From a virus, in IMG/VR virus record IMGVR_UViG_3300003877_000007, positions 1-34,917 of that record: 34,917 nucleotides of DNA; one strand, written 5' to 3'. Under the pieces are notes generated by a model, which had not been told where the DNA came from, did not search any database, and saw only the letters and a program-made list of their open reading frames with translations. Below, piece after piece: positions 1-5,829 of this stretch; the stretch's first letter is position 1; each line of letters begins with the position of its first letter. The position numbers were made by a program, and so were the translations under genes.

Positions 1-77
1 TTGACGAATCAAAGCCTAAAATGTCGTATTTCTATAATGGTGACTGTAAAATAATAAAAGAATATAAAGTTCATTAA
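1..77 (+). CDS. C-terminal end of small lipoprotein (partial, cut by window edge)
   Basis: The frame ends ...YKVH-stop at 75-77 and is identical to the last 25 codons of the lipoprotein gene at 34043-34243. The start and signal peptide lie outside the window. It is followed after 12 nt by the ATG at 90, so the two genes are probably cotranscribed. Function is unknown. Confidence 0.8.
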   Translation, partial: DESKPKMSYFYNGDCKIIKEYKVH

Positions 78-97
78 AAAGGGCTAAAAATGAAAAC
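1..97. repeat. Direct repeat, left copy (97 nt)
   Basis: Positions 1-97 are identical to 34167-34263. The repeat covers the last 25 codons of a small lipoprotein gene, its stop, and the first 8 bases of the next gene. After it, 14 bases here replace a single base in the right copy, then 17 more bases match before the copies diverge. It begins exactly at the window edge, so the true repeat may extend further left. Confidence 0.95.
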
Positions 98-506
98 TAA
101 AAACGCAAATGTTAAAACAGAAGTCGAAGCAATGCACAGAATGCTTGATGGTGAAATTTTTTTATATGAAACAAAAACAAAGGAATACAGGCTTTTATTT
201 GATGCTGAAAATGCTAAATTTGAATACCGTGCTAAAAATTCTAATTTTTCTATTCGGCTTAATTTAAATAAATTTGATTTGTCCATTTTTATGGTTGAGG
301 CAGACTGGAAAGACGAAGTCTCAGAAGAAAATCCAATCTGTTGCTGGGTTAGTGATAATAAACATCGGTTGAAAAATAAAAAGACACCAGCATTGGTGAC
401 TGGAATTAATAGAAATGGCGGATACAGGGCAGGCCCTGTGAATTGGAAATACGCAGAGCCAATAAAAAAAGGTGAGATGAAATTTTGGGGTGAGGATGAA
501 GAATAA
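90..506 (+). CDS. Phage hypothetical protein, paralogue family copy A (138 aa)
   Basis: I do not recognise a named family. The protein shares a block pattern with the products at 5830-6255 and 34256-34488: an N-terminal HR-x-x-DGE-x-F motif (here HRMLDGEIF, about residues 16-24), then, in the 5830 copy, a tryptophan-containing strand, CWVS, (V/I)TG-x-N-x-NG, and a C-terminal Y-(S/K)-x-A-(Q/E)-PI ending. It looks like a small cytoplasmic protein of mixed alpha/beta content with no signal or membrane segment. The ATG at 90 follows AAAAAGGGC and is the only good start. The next gene (496) overlaps its end by 11 nt, suggesting translational coupling. The role is unknown; three copies in one small genome suggest a modular accessory protein. 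Confidence 0.85.
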   Translation: MKTKNANVKTEVEAMHRMLDGEIFLYETKTKEYRLLFDAENAKFEYRAKNSNFSIRLNLNKFDLSIFMVEADWKDEVSEENPICCWVSDNKHRLKNKKTPALVTGINRNGGYRAGPVNWKYAEPIKKGEMKFWGEDEE

Positions 507-765
507 AGCAGGAGCGCCAAAGAAAGACCCTGAGATTGTTAAGTCTAAATGCGGGTATATGCTACCAAAGTGGCTAAAAGACTTGATACGCGAACACGAA
601 ATGCCAGCTGGCGTACTAATCGAGCAAGTTTTAACTAAAAGAATCAAAATGAGGTGCAGAAAATGCAGCATATACGTATCAATAAGTGTTTTTAAAAAAA
701 CTAATGGTAGCTCCAGGTGCAGGTGTGGCGAGAGGATTAGCACTTTTAAAAAAGTAATTATGTAG
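496..765 (+). CDS. Small putative DNA-binding protein with Cys-rich tail (89 aa)
   Basis: The N-terminal half (about residues 15-50) is basic and reads as strand-helix-helix (KCGYMLPKWLKDLI...AGVLIEQVL), compatible with a ribbon-helix-helix fold. The C-terminal half has CRKC at about 51-54 and CRCG near 75, a possible zinc ribbon. ATG 496 is preferred over GTG 490 because GGGG sits 5 nt upstream. The gene overlaps the end of copy A by 11 nt and is followed within 12 nt by a long hairpin (777-829). A regulatory role is inference only; no family was identified. Confidence 0.65.
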   Translation: MKNKAGAPKKDPEIVKSKCGYMLPKWLKDLIREHEMPAGVLIEQVLTKRIKMRCRKCSIYVSISVFKKTNGSSRCRCGERISTFKKVIM

Positions 766-776
766 CAGAAAATAAA

Positions 777-829
777 AAGCCCTATCGGTTAATAGTCTTT
801 ATGAATTGACTTGTTAACTGAAAGGGCTT
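777..829. other. Long imperfect stem-loop after the 496-765 gene
   Basis: Arms AAGCCCT-A-TCGGTTAA (777-792) and TTAACTGA-A-AGGGCTT (814-829) form a stem of about 15 pairs with one A-A mismatch and one G-U pair, closing a 21-nt loop. It lies 12 nt past the stop codon, where a terminator would be expected, but has no T-tract. It may be a terminator, an RNA stabiliser or the first element of the structured region that follows. Confidence 0.6.
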
Positions 830-843
830 AGTATATTAAACAT

Positions 844-938
844 CGATTCTTGCTGTGGCGGCTTAGTTCGATAGAAGAAGTATATCATACTTATTCTATC
901 GATTAAAGAAATCAATTAAACCCAGCCATAGCAATTCG
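844..938. other. Two-tier stem structure with near-perfect 33-bp palindrome
   Basis: Inner arms 869-883 and 887-901 (CGATAGAA... and ...TTCTATCG) pair over 14 of 15 positions around a 3-nt centre. An outer stem pairs TTGCTGTGGC (850-859) with GCCATAGCAA (925-934), 10 pairs with one G-U. No ORF of useful length crosses it. It could be a structured RNA, a protein-binding palindrome or an origin element. The pairing is read directly; the function is unknown. Confidence 0.55.
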
Positions 939-1015
939 ATCTTGGCACGGGCCACCAACAGCACCAAGTTAAAAATGCGCAGAATTTTTTAAAGAAGTGG
1001 AACATAAATATAATC

Positions 1016-1061
1016 ACCGCTTACCCGTAAAGTCATGTTACGACAGGGTTTGACCGGCGGT
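1016..1061. other. Nested stem with bulges
   Basis: Complementary blocks nest in order: ACCGC (1016-1020) with GCGGT (1057-1061), ACCC (1023-1026) with GGGT (1046-1049), and GTAA (1027-1030) with TTAC (1038-1041) around a 7-nt loop. Each block is short, so the structure is less certain than the two upstream stems. Together the three occupy the non-coding stretch 770-1065. Confidence 0.35.
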
Positions 1062-1069
1062 AAAACAAA

Positions 1070-1211
1070 TTAAGTGGACACGAATAGGCTTTTTGACCAA
1101 TTTATCATGATGATTAATGGTTTTTGACAATTTGATTATATTTAGCTTAATGGATTATGTGCAGCAACAAAGATTAAACGATATTGGGTGATACTGCATA
1201 GTGTCCCTTAA
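1070..1211. repeat. Inverted repeat enclosing tandem promoter-like units
   Basis: TTAAG-T-GGACAC (1070-1081) is complementary to GTGTCC-CTTAA (1201-1211), 11 pairs with one bulged T, and brackets a 119-nt interior. The arms could close a small RNA or mark a mobile or binding element. The right arm ends about 40 nt before the HAD phosphatase start. Confidence 0.4.
1090..1153 (+). promoter_or_regulatory. Tandem promoter-like direct repeats
   Basis: Two adjacent units share TTTTTGAC, AATTT and TTAATGG: unit 1 at 1090-1120, unit 2 at 1121-1153. Unit 2 contains TTGACA (1124-1129) and TTAATG (1147-1152) at 17-nt spacing, a plausible sigma70 promoter for the 1251 gene. Unit 1 has TTGACC. They could also be iteron-like binding sites. 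Confidence 0.4.
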
Positions 1212-1250
1212 GGTCATTAGACAACTTATAAACTAAAAAAGGTGAAAATA

Positions 1251-1709
1251 ATGGGAAACTATGACGAACCAATTGAAGCGGTTATTTTTGATATTGATGG
1301 CACGTTGGCAAATGTAGATCACAGAAGACATTTTGTAGAAGGAAAGAAAAAGGATTTTGAAGCGTTTTATAATGCTATGGATAAAGATTCGGTTAATAGC
1401 CCTGTTTGTGGATTAATAAATATGTACTATCTTAATGACTGGCACGTAATAATTTGCACCGGAAGACCAGAAGAATACAGGGAAATCACAGTAAAATGGC
1501 TAAAGGATAAAGGAATATTTTATAGAGAGCTTCACATGAGACAAAACGAAAAAAAATATGAACCTGATTTTAAAGTAAAACAAGAAATGCTTAATGAAAT
1601 AACAAAACATAGAAAGGTACACGTTACTGTAGATGATAGAAAGCAAGTCGTTGATATGTGGCGAAAAAATGGGATTATGTGCTTTCAAGTTGACGAAGGT
1701 AATTTTTAA
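1251..1709 (+). CDS. HAD-superfamily phosphatase, polynucleotide-kinase 3'-phosphatase-like (152 aa)
   Basis: HAD motif I is FDIDGTL, with Asp14 as the expected nucleophile and Asp16 as acid/base. Motif II is IICTGRP (about 67-73), and motif IV is VTVDDR with the metal-binding Asp pair at about 128-129. The length and the DGTLANVDHR start match the stand-alone phosphatase domain of T4 PseT-like polynucleotide kinases seen in many phages, so DNA or RNA 3'-end repair is likely; a nucleotide phosphatase is the alternative. No kinase P-loop is present. ATG 1251 is chosen because AAGGTG lies 6 nt upstream; GTG 1242 would overlap that site. The gene stands alone behind the structured region. Confidence 0.88.
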   Translation: MGNYDEPIEAVIFDIDGTLANVDHRRHFVEGKKKDFEAFYNAMDKDSVNSPVCGLINMYYLNDWHVIICTGRPEEYREITVKWLKDKGIFYRELHMRQNEKKYEPDFKVKQEMLNEITKHRKVHVTVDDRKQVVDMWRKNGIMCFQVDEGNF

Positions 1710-1727
1710 ACTAAAAAAAGCAAAAAC

Positions 1728-1955
1728 ATGAAAATAACAACAAACTTAAATGATTTTTACTCTAAAACACTGCTTAAAGTTCATAGCGCTGGTTCTGGCG
1801 GAGTAAATGATAATTGCAGCATTAATATAAATTTATGTAGTGAAAAAAGACTTTTACAGTCGGTTAAAAGGAATTCGTATACAAATTTAATTGGTTATAA
1901 TGAGAAAATGTTTTTACCGTATTATCGTATATTCCTAGCCGATAAAAGAAGTTAA
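1728..1955 (+). CDS. Hypothetical protein (75 aa), uncertain
   Basis: A short open frame 18 nt after the HAD gene, starting MKITTNLNDFYS. No domain or membrane segment is visible and there is no clear Shine-Dalgarno, only an A-rich leader. It is followed by the operator-controlled promoter at 1979-2021. It may be a degenerate gene or a chance frame. Confidence 0.35.
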   Translation: MKITTNLNDFYSKTLLKVHSAGSGGVNDNCSININLCSEKRLLQSVKRNSYTNLIGYNEKMFLPYYRIFLADKRS

Positions 1956-1978
1956 CTGCTTATTAGGCCATTTAAGAA

Positions 1979-2021
1979 AATACAAATATTGTATTGACAA
2001 TCAATAGATTAATGTTAGAGT
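1979..2021 (+). promoter_or_regulatory. Early promoter with operator, rightward
   Basis: A perfect dyad AATACA-AATAT-TGTATT (1979-1995) abuts a promoter. TTGACA (1994-1999) shares two bases with the dyad, the spacer is 16 nt, and the extended -10 is TGT-TAGAGT (-10 at 2016-2021). The geometry is the same as at 3675, 5736 and (minus strand) 32968. It drives the small early genes from 2045 and the replication genes. Confidence 0.75.
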
Positions 2022-2044
2022 TATAAAAAACAAAGGGGAATGAA

Positions 2045-2251
2045 ATGAAAGCGATAATTTTAGAAGCAAAATTAACAAGCGAAGGCCTATTTATTGAGTT
2101 AAGCGAAAAAGCAAATATTGAAGGTAGAGGAATGAAGTGTAAAAGTCATTTTATAAGTTTTGATAAATTAGGGAGATTATTGTTTAATCAACAATACGCT
2201 GATTGTAGTACCGTTTCAGAATTAAATAAGCATAGAAATTTGGGGAAATGA
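2045..2251 (+). CDS. Hypothetical early phage protein (68 aa)
   Basis: It starts MKAIILEAKL with a strong AAAGGGGA ribosome site 4-9 nt upstream, about 24 nt after the promoter. The composition suggests a compact, mostly beta N-terminal half. There is no membrane segment and no recognised domain. It is the first gene of the repressor-controlled rightward operon, and the next gene starts one base after its stop. Confidence 0.75.
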   Translation: MKAIILEAKLTSEGLFIELSEKANIEGRGMKCKSHFISFDKLGRLLFNQQYADCSTVSELNKHRNLGK

Positions 2252-2252
2252 A

Positions 2253-2558
2253 ATGGAACATAAAAACACAGACTTAAAAATGGCCGAACTTTATACAGAG
2301 CGAGCAAGCGGGGCCATTCATGAAGTGGAAATTAATAATGAATTTTGGCGAAAAAAAACAACTGGTGATTTTTCATCTGCCGTTAGATATAGAATTAAAA
2401 CGGAAGATTTATGTATGTACGCAGTTACTTTAAGCGGCAAAATAGAAGCAACTTTTGACGACGAAGAAAGCGCGGCGTCAATGGCAAAAAAGTATAAAAA
2501 ACATTTTAACCCAAAAGTAATTAAGCTTGTGATTGATAAAACGTGGTCGCAAAAATGA
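2253..2558 (+). CDS. Hypothetical early phage protein (101 aa)
   Basis: A soluble protein with a central basic and acidic mix (RYRIKTEDL, FDDEESAASMAKKYKK). No domain is recognised. Its stop overlaps the next start as ATGA (2555-2558), indicating translational coupling to the replication gene. Confidence 0.75.
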   Translation: MEHKNTDLKMAELYTERASGAIHEVEINNEFWRKKTTGDFSSAVRYRIKTEDLCMYAVTLSGKIEATFDDEESAASMAKKYKKHFNPKVIKLVIDKTWSQK

Positions 2559-3022
2559 ACGCAAACGACACATATAAGCTTTTGAGCGCTTTTATTGATG
2601 CAGTTGGTTATGATATCGAAATTGATAAAACAATCCCTGGAGAACTTATTTTTAGCGTTAGCAAGCGTAAAAAGGAGCGCAGCAGCAAACAAATACAGGA
2701 TAATGATGAGTTTACCGAGTTTTATAATAATTACAAAAAGAAAGTTTGCAGGCCGTTAGCGCTTAAAGAGTTTTTAAAGCTAACAAAGTCTGAGCGAATT
2801 TTAATGCTTAATGATTATAAGACAAGGTTTAAGTACACTGAAAAATACCTAGTGCCAAAACCTCACAATTATATAAAAAATCGGGAGTTTATGGATGAAA
2901 GAATTGAGCGAAGTGGCAAAAAATCAAACGGCGAAAATGTCAAATCAAAATTGCAGAAAATCGCACACGACTACAAAAACAGCGGAAAATCTCGATTTAG
3001 CTTTAATAGCGGCAATACTTGA
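2555..3022 (+). CDS. Putative replication protein, lambda O-type C-terminal domain (155 aa)
   Basis: The segment from about residue 50 to 115 has the pattern seen after the winged helix in many phage replication initiators: F-x-x-F-(Y/W)-x-x-Y-x-x-K near the start (FTEFYNNYKKK), a helical middle, and a P-x-P-x-x-(Y/W)-(I/L)-x-x-x-x-(F/W) ending (VPKPHNYIKNREFMDE). The N-terminal 50 residues are too short for a full initiator domain, so this may be a reduced O-like protein. ATG 2555 is chosen over the upstream 2543 frame because it overlaps the previous stop (ATGA). It pairs with the P-like gene that starts inside it. Confidence 0.6.
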   Translation: MNANDTYKLLSAFIDAVGYDIEIDKTIPGELIFSVSKRKKERSSKQIQDNDEFTEFYNNYKKKVCRPLALKEFLKLTKSERILMLNDYKTRFKYTEKYLVPKPHNYIKNREFMDERIERSGKKSNGENVKSKLQKIAHDYKNSGKSRFSFNSGNT

Positions 3023-3341
3023 TGCATTTAGTGACAGATATTTAAACCGGTTTACAAATCAGATAGCCGGTCGAGAAATGGATGTGGCACAAGAGTGGTC
3101 CAAAGAGTTGGCCGGGTTAACTGATGAGCAAATAAAAGTAGGTATGACTTGGTGTGATGAGTGGCCACCCGATGTTTACTCGTTTAAACGGCATTGCTTG
3201 GGCGTCAACGGTGATAACTTGCATAACAGCGATGCGTACAAGATACATGATAAATCTAGGCTTTTAGGGTCAGTTAAGGCGACAAAGTCAGCATCTGACA
3301 AGCAAATGATTAAAATAAATAAAATATTGGGAGTTAAATAA
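2895..3341 (+). CDS. Putative replication protein P-like helicase loader (148 aa)
   Basis: The region from about residue 35 to 100 reads as AILDAFSDRYLNRF...AQEWSKELAGLTDEQIKVG, followed by WPPDVYSFKRHC. That is the order seen in lambda P-family proteins: helical domain, an aromatic/WxxxL stretch, 'I-x-x-G' and a 'P-P-x-x-F-x-x-x-C' ending. These proteins recruit host DnaB to the phage origin. ATG 2895 has GGGAG 7 nt upstream. It gives a 128-nt overlap with the preceding gene in another frame; ATG 2937 would shorten this but lacks a ribosome site. The N-terminal 30 residues are low complexity and may simply reflect the overlap. Confidence 0.6.
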   Translation: MKELSEVAKNQTAKMSNQNCRKSHTTTKTAENLDLALIAAILDAFSDRYLNRFTNQIAGREMDVAQEWSKELAGLTDEQIKVGMTWCDEWPPDVYSFKRHCLGVNGDNLHNSDAYKIHDKSRLLGSVKATKSASDKQMIKINKILGVK

Positions 3342-3342
3342 T

Positions 3343-3687
3343 ATGAGCTTATCATGTGAGTGCAGTAATTATGATTCTGACTGGTATTATTATAATGCGG
3401 AAAAATATACTACTTTACAAACAAAAAAAAGAGAACAATGCGTAAGCTGTGGAGTTTTAATAAATATTGGTGACATTGTAACTAGCCATTATTGCTTTAG
3501 AGACCCAAAAAGTGAACTCGAAGAAATTACGTGCGGTACTGAGGTTGGAATATCAGAAAAATATCATTGCGAGAGCTGCTCAGACATCGAATTTAATTTA
3601 TTAGAGCTTGGTTTTTGTGTTCAAATTGGGGTAGATATGAGGGAGTTAATAGAGGAGTACAAAAGAGAGTATTTAATACAAAAATAG
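3343..3687 (+). CDS. Cys-rich zinc-binding-type phage protein (114 aa)
   Basis: It contains paired cysteines CVSCG (about 33-37), a single C at about 51, C near 64 and HCESC (about 75-79), with CEC at the N-terminus. This suggests one or two zinc sites. No catalytic motif is visible. It starts one base after the stop of the P-like gene, so it belongs to the replication operon. Similar Cys-rich small proteins are common in phage early regions, but no named family was recognised. Confidence 0.7.
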   Translation: MSLSCECSNYDSDWYYYNAEKYTTLQTKKREQCVSCGVLINIGDIVTSHYCFRDPKSELEEITCGTEVGISEKYHCESCSDIEFNLLELGFCVQIGVDMRELIEEYKREYLIQK

Positions 3688-3717
3688 TATTGTAATAAAC
3701 TGTGACTATGCTAAAGT
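3675..3717 (+). promoter_or_regulatory. Early promoter with operator, rightward
   Basis: The dyad AATACA-AAAAT-AGTATT (3675-3691, 11 of 12 consensus bases) abuts TTGTAA (3690-3695). After a 16-nt spacer comes the extended -10 TGC-TAAAGT (-10 at 3712-3717). The dyad begins inside the end of the upstream coding sequence. It drives the 3745 and 4056 genes. Confidence 0.65.
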
Positions 3718-3744
3718 TACATAACAATAAAAAAGGGGTTTAAG

Positions 3745-4035
3745 GTGGAATTTGAATATAGGGGCGAATCATTTAATGTGTTTTCCAATTACGGTTTCGG
3801 TGATTACGAAATAGATATTTACAAAGATGGTAAATATTACTCAAGCGTATATATTGAAGATTATCACATGCATGAGTTGGCCACTTTAACTGAAAAATGG
3901 CAGATTAAAGAGTGGGTTATTAATCAAGCAATTGATAATGTTGATGATATTTATAAGTCAGAAATAACGGAAAATAGCTTTTACAATGAAATGCTTGCAA
4001 ATAGCTTTGATATTTTCCTTGGATTAAGCAAATAA
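3745..4035 (+). CDS. Hypothetical early protein (96 aa), GTG start
   Basis: Acidic and aromatic-rich (EFEYRGESFNVFSNYGFGDY). No domain or membrane segment is seen. GTG 3745 lies 6 nt after AGGGG and is the only start with a ribosome site. It is the first gene after the 3675 promoter, followed 20 nt later by the coiled-coil gene. Confidence 0.7.
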   Translation: MEFEYRGESFNVFSNYGFGDYEIDIYKDGKYYSSVYIEDYHMHELATLTEKWQIKEWVINQAIDNVDDIYKSEITENSFYNEMLANSFDIFLGLSK

Positions 4036-4055
4036 AAAAACAAAGAGGGTTTAAA

Positions 4056-5138
4056 ATGAAAAATGAAATAGTAAATTTAGGCGTTACAGATGCAGCTATA
4101 TCTGAATTAAGAGCGAAGTACAGCGATGTGCCTGATGCATCAACAAAAGAAGGATATGGCCTTGTAAAAGAGGCAAAAAACACCCTTACAAAGTACGTTA
4201 CAGGTGTTGAAAAGGAGCGGAAAATACAGGTGAGGGACGCAGTAGATCACCAAAAAAATGTAAATTCTGAGGCCAAAAGAGTTACAGCAGAGCTGGAAAT
4301 GATTAGACAGCCGATGATATTAGAAAAAAAGCGCATAGACGATGAAAAAGAGCGGCTAAAACAAGAAAAGCTTAATGCCGAAATTAACCGCATTAATACT
4401 ATTGAATCTAAAATTGCTGAAATTTCAGAAATTAAATCTGTAATAATTGGAAAATCTTCTACTGAGTTAAAGCTGCTGATTAATAAAGTTAACGAATTAA
4501 GCGCTGAAGATTTTGACTATGCCGAATATGCTGAAGCAAAAGAAAGCGCGGCATCTGGCGCTATTGATGAGCTAAATCAATATCTTAATAACGTATTGCA
4601 GATAGAGCAAATTGAAGTAGAAAAAGAAAAAATGCGGGTGCAGCAAGAAAAAATTGATAAGGAAAATCAGCGTATTGCAGCTGAAAAGCAAAAAATTGAG
4701 CAAGAAAAGCGGGAAGAAGAAATAAAGAAACAAGCGAAAGCAAGGGCAGAAGCAGCGCTTGAAGAGCAAAAAAAGCAAGCCAAACTCGATGCTATTGAAG
4801 CAGAGGAAAGGCTTGAAAAGCAAAAAGAACAAGCAAAACTTGACGCTATTGAAGCGGATAAAAAAAGGTTGCAAGATATTGAAGATGCTAAAAAAGCGGA
4901 ACAAGAAAGAATTAGACAACAAAACGAAGAAAAAGAACGTATTGCAGCTGAAAAGCAGAAAATTATTGATGATGAAGCTAAAAAGAAAGCTGAAAATAAG
5001 CGGCACATGAAAAAAGTAAATAATGAGGCAGTTGATTGCCTGATTGAAAACGGAATGGAAAAAGACAATGCCATTAAGTTTATTACTTTAGTTGCCCAGG
5101 GCAAAGTAAAAAATGTATCGATAAATTACTACGGCTAG
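4056..5138 (+). CDS. Coiled-coil phage recombination-associated protein, DUF1351-like (360 aa)
   Basis: The N-terminal 110 residues (LVKEAKNTLTKYVTGVEKER, then EAKRVTAELEMIRQPM) follow the pattern of DUF1351-type phage proteins often encoded with ERF/RecT annealing systems. From about residue 90 to 310 the protein is a long charged coiled coil with internal repeats, including two copies of KQAKLDAIEA / EQAKLDAIEA (near 245 and 265). The last 50 residues are a separate small domain. It has GAGGGT upstream of ATG 4056. Very long antisense frames across this gene are by-products of its Lys/Glu-rich codons. A role in recombination or replication is inferred from family company, not shown here. 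Confidence 0.7.
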   Translation: MKNEIVNLGVTDAAISELRAKYSDVPDASTKEGYGLVKEAKNTLTKYVTGVEKERKIQVRDAVDHQKNVNSEAKRVTAELEMIRQPMILEKKRIDDEKERLKQEKLNAEINRINTIESKIAEISEIKSVIIGKSSTELKLLINKVNELSAEDFDYAEYAEAKESAASGAIDELNQYLNNVLQIEQIEVEKEKMRVQQEKIDKENQRIAAEKQKIEQEKREEEIKKQAKARAEAALEEQKKQAKLDAIEAEERLEKQKEQAKLDAIEADKKRLQDIEDAKKAEQERIRQQNEEKERIAAEKQKIIDDEAKKKAENKRHMKKVNNEAVDCLIENGMEKDNAIKFITLVAQGKVKNVSINYYG

Positions 5139-5197
5139 CGACTCCAAGAGGGTATATAGTCGCTCTTAGACCAAAGAATTGATAAGTGCTAGCCGTA
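5130..5197. other. 3'-end structure: 10-bp inverted repeat with competing inner hairpin
   Basis: TACGGCTAGC (5130-5139) is exactly complementary to GCTAGCCGTA (5188-5197). Inside it, GCGACT (5138-5143) pairs with AGTCGC (5158-5163), and the two stems share two bases, so they partly compete. The left arm contains the stop codon of the 4056 gene, and GAGGGT sits in the inner loop. It could be an RNA switch, a 3'-end stabiliser or a DNA site. Confidence 0.45.
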
Positions 5198-5248
5198 TAT
5201 TCATAGTAGCTTATTGATTTGAGATTATAAAAAGAGGGAAAAAAGATA

Positions 5249-5270
5249 GGGGCCGGAATTAACCGGCCCT
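5249..5270. terminator. Hairpin between convergent genes
   Basis: GGGCCGG (5250-5256) pairs perfectly with CCGGCCC (5263-5269) around AATTAA, with an extra G-U. It lies between the convergent genes ending at 5138 (+) and 5277 (-), where a bidirectional terminator is expected. Neither side has a strong T-tract. Confidence 0.6.
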
Positions 5271-5276
5271 AGTTGG

Positions 5277-5540
5277 TTAAATTGTGATTAGATACATCAT
5301 TGATATTGATACAGCAATAAGGGATATCGCAGAAAATATTATTAATGTGCGCTCTAATGTGCTAAATACGCTTTTATTTTGTTTGCTTTTAACTTCAAAT
5401 CCACCGCCGCCTGTTCTGCGCTGGTATCCTTTTCTGCGATCACTCTCACGGCGGCAATATCTAATATCTTCAACAGGTCTCAAGGTATGCTCATAGCCTA
5501 TATTTCGAGCCTCTTTTATGTCTTTTTCTAATTTTGTCAT
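5277..5540 (-). CDS. Small membrane-anchored phage protein (87 aa)
   Basis: A basic cytoplasmic N-terminal part (CRRESDRRKGYQRRTGGGG, about 29-47) is followed by one strongly hydrophobic C-terminal segment (about 65-86). It looks like a tail-anchored inner-membrane protein. The start has GAGGG upstream and lies 4 nt after the stop of the 43-aa gene at 5545-5676. It is transcribed against all neighbours from an operator-controlled promoter. Superinfection exclusion or immunity is a reasonable guess from size and topology but is not demonstrated. Confidence 0.7.
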   Translation of the reverse strand: MTKLEKDIKEARNIGYEHTLRPVEDIRYCRRESDRRKGYQRRTGGGGFEVKSKQNKSVFSTLERTLIIFSAISLIAVSISMMYLITI

Positions 5541-5544
5541 GGTT

Positions 5545-5676
5545 TTACCCTCTTACGATTGTTAGTGTCACCAACGCGGCGACTATTATTAAAGCTGTAA
5601 TAACGTCAATAAGCGACATTACGTTATCTGTTTTGCTTAAAATTATCTTGTTTAGTTTGATTAAGTTCTTATGCAT
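5545..5676 (-). CDS. Very small membrane protein (43 aa)
   Basis: It reads MHKNLIKLNKIILSK..., then a hydrophobic stretch (SLIDVITALIIVAALVTLTI) and a short basic end. AAGGAG lies 6 nt upstream of the ATG at 5676, and the next gene begins 4 nt after its stop. A single-pass membrane peptide is likely. It forms a two-gene unit with the 87-aa protein. Confidence 0.7.
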   Translation of the reverse strand: MHKNLIKLNKIILSKTDNVMSLIDVITALIIVAALVTLTIVRG

Positions 5677-5696
5677 GTTTTTTCTCCTTGCGATTA

Positions 5697-5724
5697 ACTA
5701 TAATACATTAATTGTATTTGTCAA
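5697..5724 (-). promoter_or_regulatory. Leftward promoter with operator in its spacer
   Basis: On the minus strand TTGACA (5719-5724) and TATAGT (5697-5702) are 16 nt apart, and that spacer is filled by the dyad AATACA-N5-TGTATT (perfect, 5702-5718). A protein bound here would block polymerase directly. It drives the 43-aa and 87-aa membrane genes. Confidence 0.75.
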
Positions 5725-5735
5725 GAAGGCAAATA

Positions 5736-5778
5736 AATATAAAAATTGTATTGACTATTTATCCTGTTATGCTAGTAT
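5736..5778 (+). promoter_or_regulatory. Rightward promoter with operator
   Basis: The dyad AATATA-AAAAT-TGTATT (5736-5752) abuts TTGACT (5751-5756). The spacer is 16 nt, with the extended -10 TGC-TAGTAT (-10 at 5773-5778). Its centre is 34 bp from the neighbouring dyad of the divergent promoter, about three helical turns. It drives the 5830-9185 cassette. Confidence 0.75.
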
Positions 5779-5829
5779 TTAAGTCGTAAGCAAAACAAAA
5801 TAAAACAAGCAAATAGAGGGGGTTTAATT

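Noticed and set aside
74-743. Minus-strand frames of 140-148 codons opposite the first two genes
   Set aside because: Hydrophobic, low-complexity translations produced by A-rich sense codons; the sense frames have ribosome sites and paralogues.
777-829. Stem-loop considered as a tRNA or a standard terminator
   Set aside because: No cloverleaf, anticodon arm or TPsiC-like arm is visible, and there is no T-tract, so it is listed only as a structure.
4572-5104. Minus-strand frames of about 145 codons (Phe/Leu/Ser-rich)
   Set aside because: They are antisense to the Lys/Glu-rich coiled-coil gene; the codon bias of that gene clears stops on the other strand, and there is no ribosome site.
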